A stretch of DNA of 64,000 nucleotides from Litoreibacter janthinus (lineage in GTDB: Bacteria; Pseudomonadota; Alphaproteobacteria; Rhodobacterales; Rhodobacteraceae): contig NZ_FOYO01000001.1 of assembly GCF_900111945.1 (NCBI RefSeq), positions 2,859,751 to 2,923,750 of the forward strand, written 5' to 3'. This document shows positions 1-9,851 of this stretch, piece after piece (position 1 is the first letter of the stretch; each line of letters begins with the position of its first letter). Below the pieces are notes generated by a model that was not told where the DNA came from, did not search any database, and was given only the letters and a program-made list of their open reading frames with translations. The position numbers and the translations under genes are program-made.

Positions 1-474
1 GTAGCGGAACCGCCCGTCGTAGATGTGCTTGGCACGTCCGATATTTTGCGACTGTGCGGGAACGATCTCTTTGCCCAGCAGGGCTTCAATCGCCATCTCG
101 TCCTCGTCCGACAGTTTGAACCCGTCGGGGCCAAAGAACTTGATGCCGTTGTCGTAATGCGGGTTGTGCGAGGCAGAGATCATCACACCAACATCCGCAC
201 GCATAGAGGTCGTCAGCATCCCTACCGCAGGCGTTGGGACAGGCGACAGCAACAGCACATCCATACCGGTGGAGGTGAACCCAGCTGTCAAAGCATTCTC
301 GAACATATAGCCCGACAACCGCGTGTCCTTGCCGATCACAACACGGTGGCGCCCTTGGTCCTTGCGGAAATACCGCCCAGCAGCAGCCCCCAGTTTCAAA
401 GCCATCTCTGCTGTCATGGGATAGGTGTTCGCGCGACCTCGCACCCCGTCGGTGCCGAAGAATTTCCGAGCCAT
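1..474 (-). CDS. glmM: phosphoglucosamine mutase, N-terminal 158 residues (runs off window)
   Basis: Cytoplasmic enzyme converting glucosamine-6-phosphate to glucosamine-1-phosphate for UDP-GlcNAc, peptidoglycan and LPS synthesis. Translating the minus strand from the ATG at 474 gives [13 protein letters not shown], the standard family N-terminus. The phosphoserine loop [14 protein letters not shown] follows, with the catalytic serine at about residue 102, and then GIKFFGPDG. The family is about 450 residues, so the C-terminal two thirds lie outside the window. It sits 49 nt downstream of folP on the same strand; a folP-glmM arrangement is common in proteobacteria, so co-transcription is likely. 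No defect is visible in the part present. Confidence 0.97.
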   Translation of the reverse strand, partial: MARKFFGTDGVRGRANTYPMTAEMALKLGAAAGRYFRKDQGRHRVVIGKDTRLSGYMFENALTAGFTSTGMDVLLLSPVPTPAVGMLTTSMRADVGVMISASHNPHYDNGIKFFGPDGFKLSDEDEMAIEALLGKEIVPAQSQNIGRAKHIYDGRFRY

Positions 475-523
475 AGTTGGCGTTCCTGTTTACTTGCCCG
501 CGGATGCTGCGCGGATCTAATGA

Positions 524-1525
524 TTAGGTATGAATGGCCTGCCACAGGGCGAAGGCTTGACGGTGCGCCTCTATATCATGCGCACGGATGATCTGAACAC
601 CCTGCCGAACACCTTCCAAGGCAACGGAAACCGAGCCGAATGCGCGATCTTCCGCCCGCTCGACGCCCGAAATGTTACCGATGAAGCGTTTTCGTGAGAC
701 CCCAAGCAGGATCGGACAGCCCAATGTATGAAACAAGCTCAGGCCACGGATCAGCGTGAGATTGTGCGCCTGCGTCTTTCCGAAGCCCACGCCGGGGTCA
801 ACAATGATACGATCCTTGGCGATGCCAGCAGCCTGTGCGGCCGCAACACGTTCGGCCAGATAGTCATAAACGTCGAGCAACACATTGTCGTAATGTGGGT
901 CGTTTTGCATGGTCGCGGGGTCACCTTGCGCATGCATCAGACAGATCGGCGCACCAGAGCGGGCTGCAGTCGCCGCCATGGCGTCGTCGAAGGTCATTGC
1001 GGATACATCGTTGAGCATATTTGCCCCCGCTGACAGCGCCGCCTCTGCCACTGCGGCTTTGCGTGTGTCGATGGAGATCGGGACACTGACTCCAGCCGCC
1101 CGCAAGGCGGAGATAACCGGTGCCGTTCGCGCGACCTCTTCCGCCTCCGGCACCAGAGCCGCACCCGGGCGGGTACTTTCCCCGCCGATATCTAAAATGT
1201 CCGCCCCTTTCGCGCCCATCGCCTGCGCACGGGCAATCGCGTCCTGTGGTGCAATAAACTTGCCGCCATCCGAAAAACTGTCAGGGGTGATATTCAAAAC
1301 GCCCATCACGGCGGGGCGGTCTTTTGGAAGATCGGGAAGCAAGTGCGGCGCACTCAGGGCATCCAACAAGGTGGAGGGCAAATCCCGCGCAGGCATAAGC
1401 GCGTGAGTCGCGCCGCGCTCCAAAGGTTCAACGCGGTCGAACCAAAGCGGGCCGCCATGCAACGGCACAGCATCGGCGGGAATTTTCAGGTCCGCTTGTA
1501 TGATCGGTCGAAAACGGAGTGTCAT
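524..1525 (-). CDS. folP: dihydropteroate synthase
   Basis: Condenses p-aminobenzoate with 6-hydroxymethyl-dihydropterin diphosphate in folate synthesis; it is the sulfonamide target. The 333-residue product carries the family signature MGVLNITPDSFSDGG at residues 74-88 and DILDIGGESTRPGA at about 109-122. A typical C-terminal half follows, with DPGVGFGKT and GVSRKRFIG. The first ~70 residues, before the TIM-barrel signature, are longer than in the ~280-residue E. coli enzyme. I take this as a lineage extension, because it is continuous with the barrel and there is no better internal start. It lies between folB (9 nt upstream) and glmM (49 nt downstream), in an apparent operon. Confidence 0.97.
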   Translation of the reverse strand: MTLRFRPIIQADLKIPADAVPLHGGPLWFDRVEPLERGATHALMPARDLPSTLLDALSAPHLLPDLPKDRPAVMGVLNITPDSFSDGGKFIAPQDAIARAQAMGAKGADILDIGGESTRPGAALVPEAEEVARTAPVISALRAAGVSVPISIDTRKAAVAEAALSAGANMLNDVSAMTFDDAMAATAARSGAPICLMHAQGDPATMQNDPHYDNVLLDVYDYLAERVAAAQAAGIAKDRIIVDPGVGFGKTQAHNLTLIRGLSLFHTLGCPILLGVSRKRFIGNISGVERAEDRAFGSVSVALEGVRQGVQIIRAHDIEAHRQAFALWQAIHT

Positions 1526-1534
1526 GCCCGCTAC

Positions 1535-2473
1535 CTATCCCAGCAACGGCCCCGAGGCCAACAGATCGCTCAGGGAAAGGACATCGCCCGCGCCCTGCTT
1601 CATCTCACCCACCGAAAACACCCGCGCGGCGTTAAACTCTTCCGCAAGCCAGACCGCGAGCGCGACCGCATCGCGGGTGTCCGCTTCCGGCCCATCTGTG
1701 GCGTCGAGCACCAGTTTGGACGGGGCCCAGACGCTCATCCGGTCATGCTTGATCGCCCAGTCTAATTCTGTCCGGGTTTCGACCACAACGCAGCGCCGGT
1801 CCCGTGCGGCCAGTACCCAAGCGTTTTGCTCCAGCGCCAGCAAGTCGATCCGGCGTTGCGCTGCCGGATGTGCTGCCTGTGGTGCATCGGCTTGCCCCAA
1901 CGGGACGCATAAAATTACGGGCGCACCGCTGCCTTCCAGCACGTCCAGTGCCTGAGGCAACGCGCTTGAGCCGATGACGTCGTTGCCCAACAAAACAACC
2001 AACGGGGCCACATCTTCAGCAGGCGTCGTCGCCCCGCTGAGCATTTCGCGGTCACGCACGATCTCAACGCCAAGCGCACCGGGACCGCGATCCAGCTTCT
2101 CGATGCGCACGAACACCCGCGCTGCGCGTGGGTCGGCCAGAATATCCTCAGCAACCCGAGCGGCGAGTGTTTCGAGCAGGTTCAGACGTTCAGCCTGCAA
2201 TTCGCGGTCAATGGCTTCGGTTATGGTGTCATAGGATAGAATTTTGTCCACATCGTCATCAACACCGCCCGCACCTGTCAGCTCGGGCAGACGCACCTCG
2301 ACGACCACGTTGAAACAAATCCGTTGAAGCGTTCCACGTTCTTGCTGGAATGCGCCGATCTCTACTTCGCGGATATGGTCGCGCAGGGAGATGCGGTCGC
2401 GCAATTCGCTACCGGATGTTGCCTCCGCACGCTCAGACGGGTGCGCAAAGGCCAATCGGATATCGGAACTCAT
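1535..2473 (-). CDS. folB: dihydroneopterin aldolase with an extra C-terminal domain
   Basis: Folate pathway enzyme. Start chosen at the ATG at 2473 (MSSDIRLAFAHP), because the upstream in-frame residues look non-coding. The first ~140 residues match FolB: RISLRDHIREVEIGAFQQE, then a YDTITEAI segment and LNLLETLAARVAEDIL, ending near RVFVRIEKLDRGPGALGVEI. A further ~165 residues (from about PLVVLLGNDVIGSS to the end) are not part of the ~120-residue FolB fold. I cannot place them; they contain blocks such as GAPVILCVPLG and VWAPSKLVLDATDGP. Rhodobacterales FolB proteins are, as I recall, generally this long, so the domain is probably inherited rather than a local fusion. It is the first gene of folB-folP-glmM. 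Confidence 0.88.
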   Translation of the reverse strand: MSSDIRLAFAHPSERAEATSGSELRDRISLRDHIREVEIGAFQQERGTLQRICFNVVVEVRLPELTGAGGVDDDVDKILSYDTITEAIDRELQAERLNLLETLAARVAEDILADPRAARVFVRIEKLDRGPGALGVEIVRDREMLSGATTPAEDVAPLVVLLGNDVIGSSALPQALDVLEGSGAPVILCVPLGQADAPQAAHPAAQRRIDLLALEQNAWVLAARDRRCVVVETRTELDWAIKHDRMSVWAPSKLVLDATDGPEADTRDAVALAVWLAEEFNAARVFSVGEMKQGAGDVLSLSDLLASGPLLG

Positions 2474-2576
2474 GTGGCGGGCCTTCTCGGTCGCAAAGCA
2501 GTGTCGCGCGTTGTCTAGCAGGCGCACGACAGCACACAACAGTTCATTTGCGACGCTTTTGCTGTCGCCTGCGGGA

Positions 2577-3248
2577 TTAGGACCGTGCGTAGAAGAGATG
2601 CACGCCGTGACGTGCCGTCCGACGGAACTTAGACGCCCAACGCGGATTCACGGCAGTTGTGTGATAGAAGGTCGCCCCGCCCGCAAACTGACGCGGTGCC
2701 CCGTTTAGCATCATGCGGGCAACTTTGCCGACACGGTCAAACGCAGCAGGCTCACTGATATGCTCAGGACGGCCATCGCAGGTATAGGTGAACTGGCAGG
2801 CGTATTTACGACCCGTGCCCTGATTGATCACGCCGCACACGGTGTCTGGAAAACGCGAGGATGACACGCGGTTCAGAATAACCTCAGCCACAGCGATTTG
2901 ACCCTTGAGTGTCTCGCCCCGCGCTTCGAAGTAAAGCGCTTCGGACAGGCAGCGCCATTGCGCCCCTCCTGTCGCTTTGGGCATTGCGTTCAGAGCGGAC
3001 ACATTCGTCACAAGACGGCCGACACCTACGCTCTTGCGCCCGAGCGGGGTCGAAATCTTGATCAGGCGTTCAGGTTGCAAGGACGCCAAGCCATCCTGTT
3101 GCACGCGTTCTGCGCGCAACAGCGCAGAATTGAACGCCAAGGAGGCCCCGGAAGATGTGGAGGCCACACCATCGGCTGACGCAGTGCCAACCGAAATAAC
3201 AACGCAAAATGCGCCAACAGCTTTTAACACCGCACAACGAAAACCCAT
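2577..3248 (-). CDS. SleB-type cell wall hydrolase (Hydrolase_2), secreted
   Basis: A 223-residue exported protein. The ATG at 3248 ([17 protein letters not shown]) gives a clean signal peptide ending near TASADG; an in-frame ATG at 3269 would add seven residues. The C-terminal ~125 residues are the SleB/CwlJ hydrolase domain: [13 protein letters not shown] (conserved Glu), [30 protein letters not shown] and the [14 protein letters not shown] block. This family cleaves peptidoglycan. In non-sporulating alphaproteobacteria its role is probably envelope remodelling, which is inference. It is monocistronic, with its own 150-bp upstream region. Confidence 0.88.
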   Translation of the reverse strand: MGFRCAVLKAVGAFCVVISVGTASADGVASTSSGASLAFNSALLRAERVQQDGLASLQPERLIKISTPLGRKSVGVGRLVTNVSALNAMPKATGGAQWRCLSEALYFEARGETLKGQIAVAEVILNRVSSSRFPDTVCGVINQGTGRKYACQFTYTCDGRPEHISEPAAFDRVGKVARMMLNGAPRQFAGGATFYHTTAVNPRWASKFRRTARHGVHLFYARS

Positions 3249-3407
3249 TACTCTCTGCCTTGGGGCCATACCCCGCTACAACGGCCGCCAGATAGCCGTC
3301 AGCAGTGTGACTTAAGGCCAGAGGCTTAAGGAATCTACCCATCGGGGCTTAGCCGCGTCATTTCGCCTTAATTTGGCCGAAATGACCCTAGATGTAGTGG
3401 CCCCACC

Positions 3408-5999
3408 TCAGAGCGGAACAAATCCGTCATCTTCGGGAAATTCGTACACGTCGTCTTCTTCAAGTGGTTTGCGAATCGCTAACTGCGCCGCCGCAAGCCT
3501 TGCAATCGGGACGCGGTAGGGCGAACACGACACATAGTCCATCCCCAAAGAGCGGCAGAATTCAATGCTATCGGGGTCGCCGCCATGCTCGCCACAGACC
3601 GAAAGTGTCAGCTTGGCACGCACGTGTCGCCCCCGCTCTGAGGCCAGCGCAAGCAGCTCCCCTACTCCGTCCTGATCCAGAGCCAAAAACGGATCTTCAG
3701 GGAAGACGCCCTGATTGACATAGGTGGACATGAAGCGGCCCGCATCATCGCGCGATAACCCGTAAGTCATCTGAGTCATGTCGTTGGTCCCGAAGCTCAG
3801 GAAGCTGGCGTGGGTGGCGATATCGCCAGCACGAAGGGCGGCGCGCGGCGTCTCCACCATCACACCGAGCCGGTATTCGAGCGTCTTGCCGGTTTCACTC
3901 ATCACATCGGCCGCGACTGCGTCGATGCGGGATTTGACGATCTCGACCTCCCGCTTGGCGGACACCAACGGGATCATAACCTCCGGCACGACCACTGCGC
4001 CTTCGGAGGACGCCTCAATCGCGGCTTCAAAAATGGCGCGGGCCTGCATGTCGTAGATTTCAGGGACGGTAATCCCAAGCCGCACGCCGCGCATACCCAA
4101 CATCGGATTGACCTCGGACAGATCATCCACGCGGGCCTGAACCTCGCGGGCGCTCATATCCAGCGCATCGGCCAACTCCACGATGCCGGCGCGGGTCGAG
4201 GGCAAGAACTCGTGCAAGGGCGGGTCGAACAGACGCAAACAGACCGGGCGCGGCGCCATGATGCGGAACATGTCGCGGAAATCCGCGCGTTGCATCGGAA
4301 GCAGACGCGACAAAGCCGCCGCGCGGTCCTCCGCGTCTTCGGCAAAAATTGCTTCGCGCAGCACAGTCAGGCGGTCCTCGCCAAAGAACATGTGCTCGGT
4401 CCGGCACAGCCCGATGCCCTCGGCATTAAATAGGCTGGCGACTTCTGCATCCTCTGGCGTGTCGGCATTCGCCCGCACGCCAATATCGCGCATCTCGTCG
4501 GCCCAAGTCAGTAATTCGCGGAATGCGCCGCCGATGCCAGCTTCGACCATGGGCATGGCCCCAACAAGAACCTGCCCCTTGGTGCCGTCCAGCGTAATGA
4601 CGTCGCCTTCCGAAAACACTCGCCCATCAGCGCCGCGCATCGTGCGGGCCTTGGTGTTGATGTCGATATCAGTGGCCCCCGCGACACAAGGCAATCCCAA
4701 TCCACGGGCGATCACGGCGGCATGGCCGTTGGCCCCGCCTCGCTCGGTCAGAATACCCCGTGCCGCATGCATCCCGCGCACGTCTTCGGGGCTGGTTTCG
4801 CGGCGCACAAGAATGCAGGCCTCGCCTTGGGCCGCAGCGGTTTGCGCAGCAAAGGAGTCAAACACCAGTTTACCCGTCGCCGCACCCGGGCTGGCGGCAA
4901 TACCACGGGCGAACACGTCGCGCTTGGCTTTTGGGGAAACCTGCTGGTGAAGCAGTTCCGAAAGGGCGCGAGGCTCGATCCGCAAAACGGCATCCTCGCG
5001 CGAAATAATCTCGTCATTGGCCAGACTAGTGACGACGGCGACTTCAGCGCGCGCGGACCTCGGGGCATTCACCGCGTCGAGAATGAACAATTTCCCACCC
5101 TCAAGCGTGAACTCGATCTGCATCTCTTCGCGCAGTCCGGTCCGTGACACCTCGCCCAAGCGGCACAGCTCGTTGAAAACGTCGGGCTTGCTCTCCTGCA
5201 AAGACGGGCCACGCTTGTCCTGCGTCAGGAACATCGTGTCGTTTTCGCCGCCGCTCAACGCGTCGCGCCCTTGGCTCTGCGGCTTGTAGCGGCCAACTTC
5301 CTGCGCGTCACCGCTGTCGGAGTTGATGAACTGGATCACCCCGGAGCCGCTTTCGCCCTTGCCCATGCCAAAGGCCATGCGCTGCACCACAAGGCCCAAG
5401 CCAGCATCTTCGGGCGCACCCTTGGACATCCGTAGTAATCGGGCGGAGGTCCCCTCCCATGCCCGCGCCATGGATTTCAGCACGTTGAACAACTGCACTT
5501 CCACATCCTGCGGGAAAGCTTCGTCGGTCTCGTCTTCATAGGCGGATAGCGCGTTCTCGACGGTCAGGTTCGGAATGTCGAACATCTCGTCATCTAACCG
5601 TGCCACATCGACCGCGTAGGAGCGGATGAATTTCAGATGCAGAGCCGCAGCGGCAGTCGAGCCCAGCCGCGACGCAAAAAACGCCTCGTTGGTGCGGTTC
5701 ATACCGATGTTGAGGATCGTCCCCGGCCCGCCCCAATCCGGCATCACCGGCGAAGCCCGCACCGAAAGAACCGGCCAGCTGCCGAAATGCTCCAGCAGGG
5801 CCTTGGTATCGGGCTGCTGGCCGCCTGCAATCGCGCGCACAGTCGCCGCGGAAAGTGCCACGGTGTCAGGCACTGGCATACCAAGCCGAATAAGGCGCTG
5901 CAGGCATTTCGCCCGCGCGCCGTGCAGCTTCCGGTGGACAGCAGCGGTGGGCGTAATCAGCTCAAAGTTCAAATGGTCCAACATACTGCGGCGCAGCAT
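3408..5999 (-). CDS. pyruvate phosphate dikinase-like enzyme (divergent paralogue)
   Basis: 863 residues with the full PPDK architecture: an ATP-binding region (1-320), a phospho-histidine swivel domain (about 365-460) and a PEP/pyruvate TIM barrel (about 480-850). Seen: catalytic His426 in GGANGHAAVIARG, barrel motifs EGIGLCRTEHMFF, NPMLGMRGVRLG and FGTNDMTQMTYG, and the catalytic Cys in SVCGEHGGDPDS. Two family hallmarks are altered. The usual GGMTSHAA reads GGANGHAA, so the regulatory Thr two residues before His is Asn. The nucleotide-loop segment normally like GMMDTxLNLG reads GGPGTILNIG. It is therefore either a PPDK paralogue or a related PEP-utilising enzyme; substrate not proven. The start is 5999, or the Met at 5984. 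Confidence 0.8.
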   Translation of the reverse strand: MLRRSMLDHLNFELITPTAAVHRKLHGARAKCLQRLIRLGMPVPDTVALSAATVRAIAGGQQPDTKALLEHFGSWPVLSVRASPVMPDWGGPGTILNIGMNRTNEAFFASRLGSTAAAALHLKFIRSYAVDVARLDDEMFDIPNLTVENALSAYEDETDEAFPQDVEVQLFNVLKSMARAWEGTSARLLRMSKGAPEDAGLGLVVQRMAFGMGKGESGSGVIQFINSDSGDAQEVGRYKPQSQGRDALSGGENDTMFLTQDKRGPSLQESKPDVFNELCRLGEVSRTGLREEMQIEFTLEGGKLFILDAVNAPRSARAEVAVVTSLANDEIISREDAVLRIEPRALSELLHQQVSPKAKRDVFARGIAASPGAATGKLVFDSFAAQTAAAQGEACILVRRETSPEDVRGMHAARGILTERGGANGHAAVIARGLGLPCVAGATDIDINTKARTMRGADGRVFSEGDVITLDGTKGQVLVGAMPMVEAGIGGAFRELLTWADEMRDIGVRANADTPEDAEVASLFNAEGIGLCRTEHMFFGEDRLTVLREAIFAEDAEDRAAALSRLLPMQRADFRDMFRIMAPRPVCLRLFDPPLHEFLPSTRAGIVELADALDMSAREVQARVDDLSEVNPMLGMRGVRLGITVPEIYDMQARAIFEAAIEASSEGAVVVPEVMIPLVSAKREVEIVKSRIDAVAADVMSETGKTLEYRLGVMVETPRAALRAGDIATHASFLSFGTNDMTQMTYGLSRDDAGRFMSTYVNQGVFPEDPFLALDQDGVGELLALASERGRHVRAKLTLSVCGEHGGDPDSIEFCRSLGMDYVSCSPYRVPIARLAAAQLAIRKPLEEDDVYEFPEDDGFVPL

Positions 6000-6061
6000 A
6001 GGGGAGTTAAGTGTTCAAACAAGGGCGACGCACCGGCACGCCGCAGATTTTTTGGCGGGTG

Positions 6062-8197
6062 TTACCCTTCGATCTTGGTCAGATCGGCCACCCCGCCGCA
6101 AATGGTGCGGATACGGTGCAGCAGGCAAAGGCGGTTGCGACGCACGATCTGGTTGTCCGAGTTCACCTGCGTGGCCTCGAAAAACGCATCAATCGGGCCG
6201 CGCAGCTTTGCCATGGCGTGCATAGCCTTCGCAAACTCGCCATCCGCCATTGCGGGCTTGATCACAGCATCAGCAGTGTCGAGTGCTGCAAACAGTGCCT
6301 TTTCCTCGTCGTTTTCGGCGAATTTCGGGTTTGGGTCCAACTCGTAGGACACGCCGTCTTTCTCCTCCTCCGCCGACAGGATGTTGTTGGCGCGTTTGAA
6401 CCCCTGGATCAGGTTTTCGCCGTCGTCGGTTTTCAACGTCTCCGAGAGCGCCTCTGCCCGTTTGACCAGAAGGTTCAGATCGTCATTGCCCGGCATGGCG
6501 ATGCAAGCGTCGATGATGTCATGACGCACGCCCTTGTCTTTGAGGAAGACTTTGAGACGGTCGTGGAAGAAGGAGATGAGGTCAGGAATACGTCCAAGCA
6601 TCTCATCCACGACCTCATCAAGCTCCCTTTGCTCTCTTTTCGCAGGGTATTCTTCGGCAAGATACTTAGCGGACCGTATCCCATGCAACTGAAGCATGTC
6701 CGCCAGCTCCACGCTAAGATCATTCGTGACTAGCAATCTGATGACACCAAGTGCAGCCCTGCGCAGAGCAAATGGATCCTTTGAACCGGTTGGACGTTCG
6801 TCAATCAACCAGAAGCCGACGAGCGTATCAATCTTGTCAGCCAGTGCTACAATGAATGAGATCGGGCTAGTCGGAACGTCGTCGGAAGGCCCCAAGGGCG
6901 AGTAGTGTTCTTCAGCGGCCCGCGAAACTTCGTCTTCGAGCCCCGCCGCTTCTAAATAGTAACGCCCCATAACTCCTTGTAATTCCGGAAATTCATAGAC
7001 CATTTCGGAACTAAGATCGGCTTTAGCCACACGTGCGGCTTTCTCAGCCAGAACCGCATCAACACCGACTGACCCAGCGAGTTGCGCAGCCAAAGCGGAA
7101 AACCGATTGATACGCTCAGCTTGAGTGCCCAGCTTATTATGAAAGGTGACCATCGCAAGTTGATTTAACCAAGCCGAACGATCGGTCTTGGATGCACGCA
7201 AATCGTTCTCCCAGAAGAACTTGCCATCTGCCAGACGCGCGGACAGCACCCGACCGTTACCAGCCAGAATGGTCGCACCGTGATCGGCGGTCTCGATATT
7301 GGCCACGGTCACATATTGCTCGATCCGGCCCGTCTTGGGGTTCTTCACCGAGAAGAACTTCTGGTGTTCCTTCATCGAGGTTTTCAGTACCTCCGGCGGC
7401 AGGTCCAAGAACTGCTCTTCGATCTTGCCCATCAACACCACGGGCCATTCGACAAGCCCTGCAACCTCTGCCAGCAATCCACGATCCTCGACCACCTCCA
7501 TGCCCTGCGCGAACGCCTGATTGGTGGCCTCCGCCCAGATGTGATCCGCCCGCTCGGAGGCGTCCAGAACCACCTTGGCGCGCTTTAGCTTTGCCGCGTA
7601 GTCTTCGAAAGACGTTACAGAAAACTCCTCCGGCGCCATGAAGCGGTGACCTTGGGTCGTATTGCCAGCCTTGATGCCGTCGATATCGAGATCAACCACC
7701 TCTGCCCCTGCCTCGTCGGACAGGATGCACAGAATGGAATGCAACGGACGCACCCAGCGCAGCGTGCCAATCCCCCAGCGCATGGATTTGGGCCACGGGA
7801 AGTTGCGCACGGTCTGGTCCAGCACCTCCGCCACGATCTCCGCCGCCGGACGGCCCGGCTTGTCGATCACCGCGAACCAAACTTGGCCCTTCTTGTCGTC
7901 ACGGGCCTCCAGCTGGTCTTGGGTCAGGCCGGTCGAGCGCAGGAAGCCCGCCATCGCCTGCTCCGGCGCACCCACCTTGGGGCCTTTTCGTTCTTCCTTG
8001 AGTGCGGGCGATGCGGCCAGCACCCCCTCAATTGACAAGGTCAAACGGCGCGGGGTCGAGAACGCACCGGCAGAGGCATAGGTCAGCCCTGCCTCGACCA
8101 AGCCATCGGTCACCAGTTTTTTCAGATCAGCCGCGGCCTTGCCCTGCATCCGCGCAGGAATTTCCTCGGAGAAGAGTTCGATCAGAAGATCAGGCAT
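6062..8197 (-). CDS. glyS: glycyl-tRNA synthetase beta subunit
   Basis: The 711-residue beta chain of the alpha2-beta2 bacterial glycyl-tRNA synthetase. Start set at the ATG at 8197 (MPDLLIELFSEEIPARMQG), which is the conserved N-terminus; the 55 in-frame residues upstream overlap the preceding gene and look spurious. Conserved blocks include FPWPKSMRWG, RPLHSILCI, EFPELQGVMGRYY and SPISFIVALADKIDTLVGFW, and the C-terminal anticodon-binding region ends in RLCLLHRI. It is the last gene of glyQ / small membrane protein / glyS, and its start lies directly after the middle gene's stop. Confidence 0.98.
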   Translation of the reverse strand: MPDLLIELFSEEIPARMQGKAAADLKKLVTDGLVEAGLTYASAGAFSTPRRLTLSIEGVLAASPALKEERKGPKVGAPEQAMAGFLRSTGLTQDQLEARDDKKGQVWFAVIDKPGRPAAEIVAEVLDQTVRNFPWPKSMRWGIGTLRWVRPLHSILCILSDEAGAEVVDLDIDGIKAGNTTQGHRFMAPEEFSVTSFEDYAAKLKRAKVVLDASERADHIWAEATNQAFAQGMEVVEDRGLLAEVAGLVEWPVVLMGKIEEQFLDLPPEVLKTSMKEHQKFFSVKNPKTGRIEQYVTVANIETADHGATILAGNGRVLSARLADGKFFWENDLRASKTDRSAWLNQLAMVTFHNKLGTQAERINRFSALAAQLAGSVGVDAVLAEKAARVAKADLSSEMVYEFPELQGVMGRYYLEAAGLEDEVSRAAEEHYSPLGPSDDVPTSPISFIVALADKIDTLVGFWLIDERPTGSKDPFALRRAALGVIRLLVTNDLSVELADMLQLHGIRSAKYLAEEYPAKREQRELDEVVDEMLGRIPDLISFFHDRLKVFLKDKGVRHDIIDACIAMPGNDDLNLLVKRAEALSETLKTDDGENLIQGFKRANNILSAEEEKDGVSYELDPNPKFAENDEEKALFAALDTADAVIKPAMADGEFAKAMHAMAKLRGPIDAFFEATQVNSDNQIVRRNRLCLLHRIRTICGGVADLTKIEG

Positions 8198-8198
8198 A

Positions 8199-8723
8199 TC
8201 AGTTGCTTTCCGTAGGTCGTGCTGGGCATTCAGGGCCGACGGCAGTTCCGTCATAGGCCCGTTGCCCGCAATCATTGAGCTGCTGCCAGACATAGCCGCG
8301 CCCGTCTTCAAAGATGGCCACGATGCGGTCCACCCCGTATTCGATGTTTTCGCGCCCGACAAAGGCCAGCGCAGTGCCGTTTTCCAATGCTTCGCCGATT
8401 TCCTCGGCGTTAAAGCAGTCGAACCACTCTGGCGCGGTCAAAGGGATGGCCCCATCGGCCAATTCGTAGCTTTCCGTCAGCATGGAATGCGACATAGGTG
8501 TGCTGAAACAGGCGCGGTAGCGGATCGGCGAAGAGGTCGCGTCGATGGCAGTGATGGTATCCGCGATGATCCCTTCAGGCTCGCCTGTGGAAACGGACAC
8601 AAGCTCCACCGCGTCCGGCGTCTCCACCTCTGCGTAGAAGTGATAGACCTGCAGGTAATACAGGCTCGCGCCGGCGATGAGTGCGATGATCATGATGGCG
8701 ACCCCAATAAGCTTCCCGCTCAT
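8199..8723 (-). CDS. single-pass membrane-anchored protein between glyQ and glyS (DUF6446-like)
   Basis: A 174-residue product from the ATG at 8723. That ATG overlaps the glyQ stop codon in an ATGA arrangement, which argues for translational coupling and against the longer upstream in-frame start. [19 protein letters not shown] is a short cytoplasmic tail and a transmembrane segment, followed by a periplasmic domain with [18 protein letters not shown] and a Cys near the end (NDCGQR). I recall this as the Rhodobacteraceae-specific DUF6446 family, with no known function; the name is from memory. Its stop is next to the glyS start, so the three genes are almost certainly one transcript. Confidence 0.85.
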   Translation of the reverse strand: MSGKLIGVAIMIIALIAGASLYYLQVYHFYAEVETPDAVELVSVSTGEPEGIIADTITAIDATSSPIRYRACFSTPMSHSMLTESYELADGAIPLTAPEWFDCFNAEEIGEALENGTALAFVGRENIEYGVDRIVAIFEDGRGYVWQQLNDCGQRAYDGTAVGPECPARPTESN

Positions 8724-9661
8724 GCCGCGGTCTCGGGGCTGTAGCCCCCCGCCGCCGTCTGCACGAACGCGTCGGCACAGGCCACCGCCAACGTGCGCAC
8801 CCGCCCGATATAGGCTTGGCGTTCGGTGACCGAGATCACCCCGCGTGCGTCCAACAGGTTGAACAGGTGGGAGGCCTTGATGCACTGGTCATAGGCCGGT
8901 TGCGCCATCACGATGCGACGGCCGGTCTTGGGATCGTCTGCAGGCTGCGCCAAGATACGGCCGCATTCCGCTTCCGCGTCCTTGAAGTGTTGCAGCAGCG
9001 TGTCCGTGTCGGCCACGTCGAAATTCCACCGCGCGTATTGCGCCTCGGCTTCGCGGAACACGTCGCCATAGGTCAACGGAATCGGCGCATCGGGATCGTT
9101 GAACGGCATCTCGTTGCCGTCATCATAACCCAGAACATACATCGCCAGACGCTCCAACCCGTAGGTCAGCTCCCCCGAGACAGGTTTGCAGTCATGGCCG
9201 CCAACCTGCTGGAAATATGTAAACTGAGACACTTCCATGCCATCGCACCAGACTTCCCAGCCCAAGCCCCACGCCCCCAACGTCGGGCTTTCCCAGTCAT
9301 CTTCGACAAACCGGATGTCGTGCATCGCCATGTCGATCCCGATCACCTCAAGCGAGCCGAGATAGAGCGCCTGCAAATCGGGCGGCGAAGGTTTGATGAT
9401 CACCTGATACTGGTAATAGTGTTGCCAACGGTTCGGGCTATCGCCATAGCGCCCGTCGGTTGGGCGGCGGGACGGCTGCACATAGGCTGCCGACCACGGG
9501 GTCGAGCCCAGCGCGCGCAACGTCGTGCCCGGGTGGAAGGTTCCGGCACCCACCTCCATATCATAGGGCTGCAGCACGGCGCAGCCTTGAGCTGCCCAGT
9601 AGCTTTGCAGTCGCATGATGATCTCCTGAAAGGAGCGCGGTTTTTGCAGCTTTTCGGCCAT
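8720..9661 (-). CDS. glyQ: glycyl-tRNA synthetase alpha subunit
   Basis: The catalytic alpha chain, 313 residues from the ATG at 9661 ([15 protein letters not shown]). Class II synthetase blocks are obvious: [62 protein letters not shown], and [21 protein letters not shown]. Usual family length is about 300. The upstream in-frame ATG at 9694 adds 11 unconserved residues and was rejected. It is the first gene of the glyQ operon and is divergent from the SPOR-domain gene at 9852 across about 190 bp, which should hold both promoters. Confidence 0.98.
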   Translation of the reverse strand: MAEKLQKPRSFQEIIMRLQSYWAAQGCAVLQPYDMEVGAGTFHPGTTLRALGSTPWSAAYVQPSRRPTDGRYGDSPNRWQHYYQYQVIIKPSPPDLQALYLGSLEVIGIDMAMHDIRFVEDDWESPTLGAWGLGWEVWCDGMEVSQFTYFQQVGGHDCKPVSGELTYGLERLAMYVLGYDDGNEMPFNDPDAPIPLTYGDVFREAEAQYARWNFDVADTDTLLQHFKDAEAECGRILAQPADDPKTGRRIVMAQPAYDQCIKASHLFNLLDARGVISVTERQAYIGRVRTLAVACADAFVQTAAGGYSPETAA

Positions 9662-9851
9662 GATACTCGCCTTGATGGGTGTTTGGCCCCTCAATAGGCA
9701 ACCCGTGTAAGAGGGTCAATCAACAGAACCGCCATAACAGTGCAGTGAACACGAGCTTTTCAGATGCACCTGCCGCCCTAAGTGATAACTTGCGCCAGAT
9801 AAGATTCGGGGCGGCCCTTAGATCGCTCGTCGGACCAATGGGGATTTGAGT

